Below are positions 1 to 7,399 of a stretch of DNA of 64,000 nucleotides, one piece after another. The stretch lies in contig JAPSLU010000004.1 in the NCBI GenBank assembly GCA_031180405.1, positions 1 through 64,000 on the forward strand. Direction: 5' to 3'. This stretch comes from Bacillus sp. (in: firmicutes) (GTDB taxonomy: Bacteria > Bacillota > Bacilli > Bacillales > Bacillaceae). Numbering within the stretch: position 1 is the stretch's first letter; each line of letters begins with the position of its first letter. Position numbers and translations under genes: made by a program. The notes under the pieces are model-generated. The model was given only the letters and a program-made list of their open reading frames with translations. It did not search any database and was not told the origin of the DNA.

Positions 1-17
1 TTTCTTTTTTCTATCAT
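1..17 (-). CDS. Start of a downstream gene, possibly moeA (partial)
   Basis: Only five codons are visible: ATG at 17 going left reads M-I-E-K-R before the window ends. A ribosome site GGAGAGGG sits just upstream at 22-29. It follows mobA on the same strand, so it is probably the next gene of a molybdenum cofactor operon. B. subtilis MoeA begins M-L-E-K-R, which is why moeA is my guess. The fragment is too short to be sure. Confidence 0.4.
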
Positions 18-49
18 TTTACCCTCTCCGGTATAAAAATTTAATTAAA

Positions 50-661
50 TTATTTAGATTCTGATATTTTACCATTATTTAATAAGTTACCATAATCTTT
101 TGGTGAGTTAATATTACTAAAAACAAGAGGATTAACCTGTAATTCTTTTTCTGTCACAAAACTGACATCAACTTGATCAATAAAATTGATCATTTTTCGT
201 TCGTTTTTTATCAACTGAGCTTCCACAAGAGGGAAAACTGAATGATGATATATACCAACTAACGGTTGGTATTTCCCTTCAATTTTTGGAATAATAATTT
301 TCTTTTCATGATCAATGAAAGTAAAGAGCTTTTGAATTATTTCAGCTGATATAAGAGGGATATCACATGATAAAAAGACAAACCATTCTGCTTTTTCATT
401 ATTCATCGCTGAATAAATACCTGCTAAAGGACCTTTCCCTTCAACTTTCGGATCATCTGTTATTACCTTATGTGAAGATTCTGTTTCAAATTGTCTTAAG
501 AGACCTCGATGACTTATTATTAATTGTCTTTCTGTCGTCTCCTCTAACACCTGTATCGCATGCTCCCAAAAGGTTTTTCCATTAAATTTAGCAAAGGCTT
601 TAGGACGACCAAACCTTCGCGATTCCCCTCCAGCAAGCAAAACACCCATTGTATGATTCAT
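50..661 (-). CDS. mobA: Molybdenum cofactor guanylyltransferase MobA
   Basis: MobA attaches GMP to molybdopterin to form the guanine dinucleotide cofactor in the cytoplasm. The nucleotide-binding signature LLAGGESRRFGRPK lies at residues 8-21, and a Cys-Asp-Ile-Pro metal-binding type motif follows near residue 99. The length, 203 residues, is close to the roughly 200 of the family. The start ATG at 661 follows GGAGGG by five bases, so I kept it rather than the second Met four codons in. Its neighbour on the left looks like a further cofactor gene, and B. subtilis also has mobA near ykuV. I am confident of the family; whether it makes the guanine or a related dinucleotide is inferred. Confidence 0.88.
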   Translation of the reverse strand: MNHTMGVLLAGGESRRFGRPKAFAKFNGKTFWEHAIQVLEETTERQLIISHRGLLRQFETESSHKVITDDPKVEGKGPLAGIYSAMNNEKAEWFVFLSCDIPLISAEIIQKLFTFIDHEKKIIIPKIEGKYQPLVGIYHHSVFPLVEAQLIKNERKMINFIDQVDVSFVTEKELQVNPLVFSNINSPKDYGNLLNNGKISESK

Positions 662-703
662 TTAAACCCTCCATGTTTTAAAAGTTAATTGACTTTAATT
701 ATG

Positions 704-739
704 CAAAAAAAGTCAGCTACCGTAAAGCGGTAACCGACT
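704..739 (-). terminator. Rho-independent terminator after ykuV
   Basis: On the minus strand a 12-bp stem (711-722 with 728-739, two G-U pairs) with a 5-base loop is followed by a run of seven T. It separates ykuV from mobA. Confidence 0.85.
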
Positions 740-754
740 AATTTCGCTCTCTAC

Positions 755-1210
755 TTACTCACCATTCTCAAGTTCTGATAATACCCGATTCACTCGCTTT
801 TCAAGCATTTTCATACCGCTTCCACCTGCTTGAAAGTGACGAAGCTTCCCCTCTTTATCAAAAACGTAGTACGCTGGAACGTATTGATTCTCAAGAGCGT
901 CCGTTAGCTTATGTTCACTATCCACAAAGATAGGCTGGTTAATATCATATTCTGCAGCAACCTTTTTAATTTCTTCAATGTTTAAATCGTCCTCTGATCG
1001 AGGCATGTGAACGGCAACAACATTTAATTTATCTCCATATTGATCTCGGAATTCATTTACTTGGGGCAATGCTTCCTTACATAAATGACAACTGATTGAC
1101 CAGAAGTGAAGAAGGGTTGGTTTTTCACCAACTAAATCCTCTCTCGTAACTTGGCCATTTAACCACTCCGTAGCACCATTAAATTCAGGCATTGGCTCAC
1201 GTAATTTCAT
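755..1210 (-). CDS. ykuV: Thiol-disulfide oxidoreductase YkuV (TlpA/ResA-like)
   Basis: This is a thioredoxin-fold reductant of 151 residues without a signal peptide, so it acts in the cytoplasm. The redox motif C-H-L-C appears in HFWSISCHLCKEALPQVNEF around residue 40, and the cis-proline region VPAYYVFD is near residue 113. It closely resembles B. subtilis YkuV in sequence as I recall it, including the C-terminal GGSGMKMLEKRVNRVL block. The start ATG follows AGGAGGT. It lies just downstream of the peroxiredoxin ykuU, with a terminator-like hairpin between them, so it is probably a partner in thiol and peroxide homeostasis and may receive only partial read-through. Confidence 0.92.
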   Translation of the reverse strand: MKLREPMPEFNGATEWLNGQVTREDLVGEKPTLLHFWSISCHLCKEALPQVNEFRDQYGDKLNVVAVHMPRSEDDLNIEEIKKVAAEYDINQPIFVDSEHKLTDALENQYVPAYYVFDKEGKLRHFQAGGSGMKMLEKRVNRVLSELENGE

Positions 1211-1240
1211 TGAATGTACCTCCTAATAATAGCTTAGAGT

Positions 1241-1270
1241 AAAAAAGGGCTGACATCACTTTGTCAGCCT
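1241..1270 (-). terminator. Terminator between ykuU and ykuV
   Basis: On the minus strand an 8-bp perfect stem GGCTGACA/TGTCAGCC (1248-1255 with 1262-1269) is followed by six T. It lies inside a same-strand gene pair and would reduce ykuV expression relative to ykuU. Confidence 0.8.
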
Positions 1271-1294
1271 CTTAGTATGATTTTTCTTTATACA

Positions 1295-1837
1295 TTAAAG
1301 AGTAGATTGACCTGGCTTCCAGTTTGCCGGGCAAAGTCCACCAGTTTGAAGTGCTTGAAGAACACGTAGAGTTTCGTCCACATCACGCCCAATGTTGTTA
1401 TGGTTTACAACAGCATACTGAAGTTCACCTTCTGGATTTATAATAAATAAACCACGAAGTGCTACTCCCTCTTCCTCAATTAACACTCCATAGTCACGAG
1501 AAACAGTATGGTTTGTGTCAGCAGCTAAAGCATATTCTATCTTCCCTAATCCATTATCTTTACGGTCAGTTTTAATCCAAGCTAAGTGTGTATGGATTGT
1601 ATCGGTTGAAACACCAATTACTACTGCATCTAAATCCTCAAACTCATCATAGCGATCAGAAAGTGCTGTAATTTCAGTAGGACATACAAATGTGAAGTCC
1701 ATTGGATAGAAGAAAAGAACTGTCCATTTATCATTCTTCATATTTTCTTCTAGGCTTACCTTTCCGAATTCTTTGTCTGCTAATACAGCATCCATTTCAA
1801 ATCTTGGAGCTTGTTTACCCACCATACGTTCAGCCAT
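1295..1837 (-). CDS. ykuU: 2-Cys peroxiredoxin YkuU (AhpC/TSA family)
   Basis: YkuU reduces hydrogen peroxide and organic peroxides in the cytoplasm. The peroxidatic cysteine sits in DFTFVCPTEIT near residue 52 and the resolving cysteine in TGGLCPANW near residue 169, the arrangement of typical 2-Cys peroxiredoxins. Length is 180 residues, as in B. subtilis YkuU. The start ATG follows GGAGGG by six bases. A likely promoter lies at 1904-1932. It is the first gene of a ykuU-ykuV pair; ykuV may supply reducing power, but that is inference. Confidence 0.93.
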   Translation of the reverse strand: MAERMVGKQAPRFEMDAVLADKEFGKVSLEENMKNDKWTVLFFYPMDFTFVCPTEITALSDRYDEFEDLDAVVIGVSTDTIHTHLAWIKTDRKDNGLGKIEYALAADTNHTVSRDYGVLIEEEGVALRGLFIINPEGELQYAVVNHNNIGRDVDETLRVLQALQTGGLCPANWKPGQSTL

Positions 1838-2227
1838 TATGTAATCCCTCCAAATAAATTGTTTTAACTCATGTCATTTCTCTTTAAATTGCGTATGAAT
1901 TGAAAATTATTTCTCAGTTATGTATTCGTCAAATACAGTGACCATTATGGACAAGCAATTCTTACAGTCAGTGTAGGTAATAATTGTTCTAAAGAAGTTT
2001 ACAATTTTTCAACAAATTTAGTATGAACGAAATCATATTTTCTTATACAAATAATCATCATTGTCATGTGGTTTTGATATGTTATGCTTAAATCCTTAAT
2101 TTTTACACAAAATATGTTTAACATTGATAGAAAAGGGTATTAATAACTTGTTCTTCTGTCAAAATTTAGAGCGTAAATTAGAACTTGCGTACAAAGAAGA
2201 ACCTCTGTCTCGAGAAAGGATGTTTTT
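1838..2227. other. Divergent intergenic region ykuU/ykuT
   Basis: This AT-rich gap carries the ykuU promoter (1904-1932). On the plus strand, just before ykuT, 2150-2157 and 2195-2202 can pair (GTTCTTCT/AGAAGAAC) and enclose a second weak hairpin, so ykuT probably has a structured leader. I see no gene here. Confidence 0.5.
1904..1932 (-). promoter_or_regulatory. Probable sigma-A promoter of ykuU
   Basis: On the minus strand TTGACG (1927-1932) and TAATTT (1904-1909) are separated by 17 bases. The start codon is about 60 bases further on. Confidence 0.55.
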
Positions 2228-3058
2228 ATGGAGCTTTTAGAAGATATTGAATGGTCACTATTAATGACCAGTGCAGGAATTATTATTTTAAAGCTAATTG
2301 GGATTATTATTGCTTTTTTAGTTATTAAAGCAATCGGAAAAAATATCATTAGAAGAATGTTCAACAGATTACAAGTACGTGATAACATTTCAAACGGACG
2401 TGCATTAACATTGCAAAGTTTGTCCTTAAATATCTTTTCATATGTGTTAATCTTTATCTTTATAGTCATGATTTTCGAGGTCTTTAACTACAATGCTTCA
2501 GCTTTATTAGCTGGCGCTGGGGTTGTAGGTTTAGCAATTGGTTTTGGAGCACAAGGACTTGTAAGTGATGTTGTTACTGGTTTTTTTCTTCTTTTAGAAA
2601 GGCAAATTGATGTAGAGGATTATGTAACGGTTGCCGGTTTTGATGGAATTGTAGAACAAGTCGGTCTCCGTACCACGCAAATTAGAGGTTTTGATGGGAC
2701 ACTTCACTATGTTCCAAACAGAGCAATTACAAATGTAAGTAATCATTCACGAGGAAATATGAGAGCTTTAGTTGATATTGGCATCTCCTATGACGATGAT
2801 ATCGATAAGGCTATTTCTGTTTTACAGGATGTTTGTGATAAAGTTGCTGCAGATGACGAAAATATTGTTGATGGACCAAATGTTCTTGGTGTACAAGCAC
2901 TTGGGTCTTCAGATGTGATAATAAGAGTACTTGCAAAAACTAAGAACATGGAGCAATGGGCTGTTGAACGTAAATTACGTAAAGCATTGAAAGAAGCATT
3001 TGATGCGAATGGCATTGAAATCCCGTATCCTCACCAGGTGAATGTTGAGAAAAAATAA
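2228..3058 (+). CDS. ykuT: Small-conductance mechanosensitive channel (MscS family) YkuT
   Basis: MscS channels open under membrane tension and release solutes during hypo-osmotic shock. The protein of 276 residues has hydrophobic segments at about residues 10-35, 65-85 and 88-118; the last is the Gly/Ala-rich pore helix with AGAGVVGLAIGFGAQ followed by the beta domain (ERQIDVEDYV) and a cytoplasmic cage region. It matches B. subtilis YkuT in length and position. The start ATG follows GAAAGGA. It is transcribed away from its neighbours, ends in a good terminator, and is therefore probably monocistronic. Confidence 0.9.
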   Translation: MELLEDIEWSLLMTSAGIIILKLIGIIIAFLVIKAIGKNIIRRMFNRLQVRDNISNGRALTLQSLSLNIFSYVLIFIFIVMIFEVFNYNASALLAGAGVVGLAIGFGAQGLVSDVVTGFFLLLERQIDVEDYVTVAGFDGIVEQVGLRTTQIRGFDGTLHYVPNRAITNVSNHSRGNMRALVDIGISYDDDIDKAISVLQDVCDKVAADDENIVDGPNVLGVQALGSSDVIIRVLAKTKNMEQWAVERKLRKALKEAFDANGIEIPYPHQVNVEKK

Positions 3059-3099
3059 GCGTAGTACAGGAGCCTGGACTTTTAGGGTCTCTAATAATG

Positions 3100-3137
3100 A
3101 AAAGGATGAAGCTAATTACTTCATCCTTTTTATTATT
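3100..3137 (+). terminator. Terminator of ykuT
   Basis: A 12-bp perfect stem (3100-3111 with 3119-3130), a 7-base loop and a T-rich tail follow the ykuT stop codon. Confidence 0.85.
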
Positions 3138-3179
3138 ATGTAAGTTAAAAGATAAATCATAAGATTCTCAATCAAATTT

Positions 3180-3377
3180 GAGAGCACTAATCGTGCTCTC
3201 AGTGTGTAGACAAAGTGAAATTGCTAACCCTTCAGATTGATTGCTAACGCTTGCCTTTCGAGGCACGAAGCCTTGAGAGGAGCGGAGTTACCGGGGTTGG
3301 TAATGAGCACCACAGCAAGGCGAGTAACGAAGAAAGCGAGCGTTTGTCAACAGTCTGAGAGCACTAATCGTGCTCTC
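3180..3377. repeat. Structured GC-rich intergenic element bounded by identical hairpins
   Basis: The same 21-base hairpin unit (GAGAGCAC-loop-GTGCTCTC) occurs at 3180-3200 and 3357-3377. Between them is sequence clearly richer in GC than its surroundings. It can fold further: TGCCT-TTCG-AGGCA is a perfect hairpin closed by a TTCG loop near 3253, TTACC/GGTAA pairs near 3289, and the two ends (around 3231-3255 and 3335-3357) are imperfectly complementary. The right copy is followed by a T run and could act as a plus-strand terminator. From memory, elements ending in GTCAACAGTCTGAGAG recur between genes in Bacillaceae genomes, so this is probably a dispersed element, not a gene. Confidence 0.65.
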
Positions 3378-3388
3378 TTTTTTACAAG

Positions 3389-3634
3389 TTAACGGTTTAA
3401 TTTACTCTCAACCTGTTGGCAGATTTCATCTGCAGACAAGCCACTAGCTTGTATAACAGAACCAGCTGTTACCGCGTTACTGATTCCCATTACATTTGAG
3501 TCTTGACCTGTGATGACACAGCAATCACAGCCATTAGCATCACTTTCATTGTTTAATTGGACAACATCATAGCCTTTTTCTTGTAATGCTGAAGTAACAT
3601 CAGATAATGATTGTTCTACACCGATTTTTGGCAT
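3389..3634 (-). CDS. ykuS: UPF0180 family protein YkuS
   Basis: This is an 81-residue soluble protein of unknown function. It contains a compact CDCC cysteine cluster near residues 36-39 ([10 protein letters not shown]) and a conserved tail [10 protein letters not shown], both matching B. subtilis YkuS. The start ATG is preceded by GGAGGTGG. The gene stands alone between terminators, downstream of dapL, as in B. subtilis. The clustered cysteines could bind a metal or form disulfides, but nothing in the sequence decides this. Confidence 0.88.
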   Translation of the reverse strand: MPKIGVEQSLSDVTSALQEKGYDVVQLNNESDANGCDCCVITGQDSNVMGISNAVTAGSVIQASGLSADEICQQVESKLNR

Positions 3635-3849
3635 TATTTATCCACCTCCTACATGTATTGTGTACACGGTTGGATAAAATATACTTTCAAAATTTAACGG
3701 AGTGTAGTATTGTCCAAAATAATCTTGGTCGCGGACCTCATATCTTCGGTTATTGAGATATGTCTTGTATCTTTAATTTTTATCATTGTTCAGAATTATA
3801 TTTATGTTAGCTATTAGACCTTCCCTTACAAAAGACCGAAATTTCAACT

Positions 3850-3885
3850 AAAAAAAGCAATCAGATCACAACCGATTGCTTTTTC
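3850..3885 (-). terminator. Terminator of the dapH-dapL operon
   Basis: On the minus strand a stem AGCAATC/GATTGCT, extended by A-T pairs, is followed by seven T just after dapL. Confidence 0.85.
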
Positions 3886-3892
3886 CTACCAT

Positions 3893-5020
3893 TCAATGAT
3901 TAGCTTTATAAGAAATATATTTACACATTGCATCAACCGCAACCTCTATTGCTGTTTCATCCGGTTGTAATTTAGCATGATGTAAGCCGTAAGGAGACCC
4001 TACTCCTAACCAAAACATAAATCCAGATATTTGATCGACCATATACCCGAAATCTTCACCAGTCATTGCTTCAGTACATTCTCTTACATCATAGCTTGTA
4101 TGTTCAGAAATAAAATGCATGAATTCTGTTGTTAAAGTCTCATCATTATCAACTTGATGGTACATAGATCCATAATCAATGGTTGCTTTACATGAAAAGC
4201 CAATTTCTATCCCATTAACAATGGCTTCAATTCTTTCTTTCACCTTGTCCATTGATTCAACAGATAACGTACGAATTGTCCCTTCCAGTCTTGCATTTTC
4301 TGCGATAATATTCTGAACCGTTCCACCTGTAATCTTTCCAACTGTAATAACCGCACTATCTAGTGGGTCAATATTACGAGCAACGATTGTTTGCAACTGA
4401 GTAACTAGAGAACAAGCAGCAACAACCATATCATTTGTTGTATGTGGGTATGCTGCATGTCCACCCTTACCTTTTAGATCAATAAACAACTCTGATGTGT
4501 TAGCGAAAAGCAAGCCCGGCTTTGTCGCAATCGTACCAACTGGAAGCTCAGGAGAGATATGTAGCGCTGTGATTATATCAGGTCTCCACTCCTTGGCAAC
4601 CTCACTATTTAACATAGGTTCAGCACCCCCTGGCCCCTCTTCAGCTGGCTGAAACAAAAACAACACGTTATCTGAGATTGGGTTATGCACAAAATGAGTA
4701 AGAATTCCAATTGCAATTGTCATGTGTAGATCATGACCACACGCATGCATGAACCCTGGGTGTTCTGATCGAAAATCATAGTCTGTTTCTTCTGTAATCG
4801 GCAAACCATCAATATCCGCTCTATAACCGATTGTCTTTTTGGGATTCATTCCTTTAACTAAAGCAAAAATTCCCGTTTTCCACGTTTTCACTTCTAAGCG
4901 GTCTTCTGGAAACTGTTTTAATAGACTTAATAAATATTGTTGTGTTTTAAATTCCTGAAAGCCAATTTCGGGAATACGGTGAAGATCTCTACGAATTTGA
5001 ATGAGGTGTTCTTTCCCCAC
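3893..5020 (-). CDS. dapL: N-acetyldiaminopimelate deacetylase
   Basis: This M20-family metalloenzyme removes the acetyl group from N-acetyl-LL-diaminopimelate in the acetylase branch of lysine and peptidoglycan-precursor synthesis. Metal-binding features include [11 protein letters not shown] near residue 93, the [13 protein letters not shown] stretch near residue 130 and [10 protein letters not shown] near the C terminus. I start at the GTG at 5020 (M-G-K-E-H-L), which lies about nine bases after GAGAGGA and matches the B. subtilis N terminus; a TTG three codons upstream almost touches the ribosome site. The result is 375 residues. It is the second gene of the dapH-dapL operon, preceded by an elaborate intercistronic hairpin. 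Confidence 0.92.
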   Translation of the reverse strand: MGKEHLIQIRRDLHRIPEIGFQEFKTQQYLLSLLKQFPEDRLEVKTWKTGIFALVKGMNPKKTIGYRADIDGLPITEETDYDFRSEHPGFMHACGHDLHMTIAIGILTHFVHNPISDNVLFLFQPAEEGPGGAEPMLNSEVAKEWRPDIITALHISPELPVGTIATKPGLLFANTSELFIDLKGKGGHAAYPHTTNDMVVAACSLVTQLQTIVARNIDPLDSAVITVGKITGGTVQNIIAENARLEGTIRTLSVESMDKVKERIEAIVNGIEIGFSCKATIDYGSMYHQVDNDETLTTEFMHFISEHTSYDVRECTEAMTGEDFGYMVDQISGFMFWLGVGSPYGLHHAKLQPDETAIEVAVDAMCKYISYKANH

Positions 5021-5045
5021 GATGACCAATCCTCTCTATACAGAA

Positions 5046-5107
5046 GAGGATGACTATACTAAATAGTCTGCTCCACCAGGTGGGGAAGGCCATTTAGAGT
5101 CATCCTC
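5046..5107 (-). promoter_or_regulatory. Intercistronic stem-loop between dapH and dapL
   Basis: A perfect 10-bp outer stem (5046-5055 with 5098-5107) encloses a second pairing CTAAAT/ATTTAG and an apical CCACC/GGTGG hairpin. No T run follows on the minus strand; instead the dapL ribosome site follows directly. This looks like an mRNA structure for processing, stability or translational control rather than a terminator. Confidence 0.6.
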
Positions 5108-5114
5108 AAATTTT

Positions 5115-5825
5115 TTATAATTGTCTTAGTTCTTGCATAATTTCTGTTTTAGATTTTGTTTGTGCATCAATGTCTTTAATTTTGCGAGCTGGTGCACCAT
5201 AAACAACTGTGTATGGTTCAACGTCTTTTGTAACAATAGATCCAGCACCTACAACAGCACCTTTACCAACAGTCACACCCTCAAGAACAACACAGTTTGC
5301 TCCGATTAAAACATCATCTTCAATAACAACTGGCTTTGCAGAAGGTGGCTCAATAACACCCGCTAATACAGTTCCTGCCCCGATGTGACAGTTTTTACCT
5401 ACTGTAGCACGTCCACCTAATGTAGCGTTCATATCAATCATTGTTCCCTCACCGATAACAGAACCAATATTGATAGATGCGCCCATCATGATAACTGCGT
5501 TGTCACCAATTTCAACTTGATCACGGATAATTGCACCTGGCTCAATACGTGCTTTAATTCCTTTAAGATCAAGCAAAGGAATCGCAGAATTACGACGGTC
5601 ATTTTCAATCACATAGTCTTCAATATGATCTTTGTTGTTTTCTAAAGCAGCTTGAATATCTGCCCACTCACCAAAAACTACACCAGTATTACCAGTAATA
5701 AATGTTTGTGCTGATTCACCAAAATTAATTCCATCAAGGTTCCCTTTTACATAAACCTTTACAGGAGTAGATTTTGTGCTGTTTTGTATAAATGAGATAA
5801 TCTCATTTGCATCCATCATTTTCAT
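5115..5825 (-). CDS. dapH: Tetrahydrodipicolinate N-acetyltransferase
   Basis: DapH transfers acetyl from acetyl-CoA to tetrahydrodipicolinate, the first step of the acetylase branch to diaminopimelate. The 236-residue protein has a short N-terminal domain and, from about residue 90, left-handed beta-helix hexapeptide repeats (for example [20 protein letters not shown]). It is almost the same length and sequence as B. subtilis DapH. The start at 5825 follows AAGGAGGA. It heads the dapH-dapL operon. In B. subtilis the ykuNOP flavodoxin genes lie between this gene and ccpC; here they are absent. Confidence 0.95.
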   Translation of the reverse strand: MKMMDANEIISFIQNSTKSTPVKVYVKGNLDGINFGESAQTFITGNTGVVFGEWADIQAALENNKDHIEDYVIENDRRNSAIPLLDLKGIKARIEPGAIIRDQVEIGDNAVIMMGASINIGSVIGEGTMIDMNATLGGRATVGKNCHIGAGTVLAGVIEPPSAKPVVIEDDVLIGANCVVLEGVTVGKGAVVGAGSIVTKDVEPYTVVYGAPARKIKDIDAQTKSKTEIMQELRQL

Positions 5826-5950
5826 ATGTATATCCTCCTTGTACTTAAGTAAGTCATTGTTTACTGTATCAAAGGATCAAACTAATGACAAGAGATCTGC
5901 TAAATTTGTCATATTGTCGATAAATATTTTAGCTTTATCAAATTTAGTTG

Positions 5951-6835
5951 TTAATAATTTTTCAAACCTGACTGATGTTCCTCGACAATTTCGATAAATG
6001 CTTTTACTTGTTTTAACTCAAATGAAGATTCAAAACCTAATAACCAAGTATGTCGTTCGATTGGTTTTCCGTTTTCTTCAAGGAGCGGAATTTTATATAC
6101 ATCCTGTTCCTCCTCTTTTAATGTTACAGAAGGGAGAATGGCATATCCAATTCCATTCAAAGCCATTTGTTTACAGGTCTCAATCTGATCTACAACAATT
6201 GTCCTTCTTGGTGAGGTATTAAATTGACGATGCCACCAATCTTGTATTTCTTGATAATAAGAGGAATCACTTTTAAATTGGATGAATGGCCTTTCCGTAT
6301 GGAATACCTCTTCAATATTCTGAATCTCTGTATCAACAAGATAAAGTGTGTCTGTTAGAAGATGTTTTTTTATACCCTTCCAGTCGGGATTTCCTCGAAT
6401 AATACCTAAATGAACATGATCTTCATACATGCTTTTTAAAATTTCGCTACTCCATCCAGTTATAAGAGAAATTTTTGCATGTGGATATTTCCTAACATAT
6501 GTTTTTAATACACTAGGTAACCAATGTTGACCAATAATGGAAGCAACCGCAAGCTTTAATGTTCCATGGACCTCTCCTTCAAGTGCTAATATCTCCTCTC
6601 GAACTTTTTCTTCCTTTACCACAACCTCTCTTGCATATGAAATAATTTTTTCACCTGCTGGAGTTGGTGTTAGTCCTTTTTGTGAACGAATAAATATTTG
6701 TAATCCCCATGATTTCTCGATTGTTTGTAACCGCTGTGAAAGTGCGGGTTGAGAAACAAATAAACGCTCCGCTGCCTTTCGCATATTCATTTCCTCCGCT
6801 AAAACAACAAGCATTCTAAGTTCTGATGTCTGCAT
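5951..6835 (-). CDS. ccpC: LysR-type regulator CcpC (citrate-responsive repressor of TCA genes)
   Basis: CcpC represses citrate synthase and aconitase genes and responds to citrate. The N-terminal winged helix-turn-helix is clear at residues 4-62 (MRKAAERLFVSQPALSQRLQ), followed by a type 2 periplasmic-binding-like ligand domain. The HTH and the block VASIIGQHWLPSVLKTYV are nearly identical to B. subtilis CcpC. Length is 294 residues. The start ATG is preceded by GCAGGTGAG. A dyad of the form ATAA-N7-TTAT, the reported CcpC target type, lies about 20 bases upstream, consistent with autoregulation. Confidence 0.93.
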   Translation of the reverse strand: MQTSELRMLVVLAEEMNMRKAAERLFVSQPALSQRLQTIEKSWGLQIFIRSQKGLTPTPAGEKIISYAREVVVKEEKVREEILALEGEVHGTLKLAVASIIGQHWLPSVLKTYVRKYPHAKISLITGWSSEILKSMYEDHVHLGIIRGNPDWKGIKKHLLTDTLYLVDTEIQNIEEVFHTERPFIQFKSDSSYYQEIQDWWHRQFNTSPRRTIVVDQIETCKQMALNGIGYAILPSVTLKEEEQDVYKIPLLEENGKPIERHTWLLGFESSFELKQVKAFIEIVEEHQSGLKNY

Positions 6836-6855
6836 GTTTACTCACCTGCTTATTT

Positions 6856-6870
6856 ATAAGTTTTTCTTAT
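6856..6870. promoter_or_regulatory. Probable CcpC operator (autoregulation)
   Basis: The sequence ATAAG-TTTTT-CTTAT is a perfect inverted repeat and fits the ATAA-N7-TTAT dyad known for CcpC. It lies immediately upstream of ccpC. Confidence 0.6.
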
Positions 6871-6975
6871 AATTAGAACAAAATTATTCCTAATTTTATT
6901 ACCTGAGATTTCAATTGTATGATAAGGATGTAAATGGTATTTGTAAAGATCTTTTTAGCAGGAGGGATGGTTTTT

Positions 6976-7353
6976 ATGGAGATTACCATTACGGGATTAG
7001 ACCATATCCAAATTTGTGTGCCGATCGGAAAAGAAGATACGGCAAGGGATTTTTATCTTAACTTATTACATTTTGTGGAAATTGATAAGCCGGCTTGTTT
7101 ACAGAAAAATGGAGGTTTTTGGTGCAATGTTGGAGAAATTAACTTGCACATAGGTGTAGAAGAATTTGAAATGACAAAGAGTAAACGACATCCTGCTTTT
7201 ATCGTTCAAGACATTCAAGAAGCCCGGGATTACTTGAAGAAGCACAATGTGGTTATTAAAGAGGAAACTGCAATCCCAGGTATCGAACGTTTTTCCTTTT
7301 ATGATCCTTTTATGAATAGAATTGAATTTCTTCAAAAGTCAGCTGCTTCTTAA
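6976..7353 (+). CDS. VOC (glyoxalase/bleomycin-resistance fold) family protein
   Basis: This is a 125-residue single-domain member of the vicinal oxygen chelate superfamily. Characteristic pieces are GLDHIQICVP at the N terminus, HIGVEEF in the middle and FYDPFMNRIEF near the end, giving the usual His/Glu metal ligands. I start at the ATG at 6976, nine bases after AGGAGGG, rather than at upstream in-frame Met codons. It is divergent from ccpC and convergent with the efflux pump. Substrates in this superfamily vary from methylglyoxal adducts to antibiotics, so the reaction cannot be assigned. Confidence 0.85.
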   Translation: MEITITGLDHIQICVPIGKEDTARDFYLNLLHFVEIDKPACLQKNGGFWCNVGEINLHIGVEEFEMTKSKRHPAFIVQDIQEARDYLKKHNVVIKEETAIPGIERFSFYDPFMNRIEFLQKSAAS

Positions 7354-7364
7354 TTAGCTCAAGG

Positions 7365-7386
7365 AGGGACTTCCCAAGAGGTCCCT
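7365..7386 (+). terminator. Hairpin after the VOC gene
   Basis: A stem AGGGACTTC/GAGGTCCCT (one G-U pair) with a 4-base loop is followed by only a weak T stretch. It lies between convergent genes. Confidence 0.55.
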
Positions 7387-7399
7387 TTCGTGCTTAAAT

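Noticed and set aside
2140-2469. Minus-strand ORF of 109 codons over the ykuT start
   Set aside because: It is antisense to the conserved MscS coding sequence and has no family features.
3357-3383. Terminator of ykuS
   Set aside because: The hairpin is followed by a T run only on the plus strand, whereas ykuS is on the minus strand; it belongs to the structured repeat.
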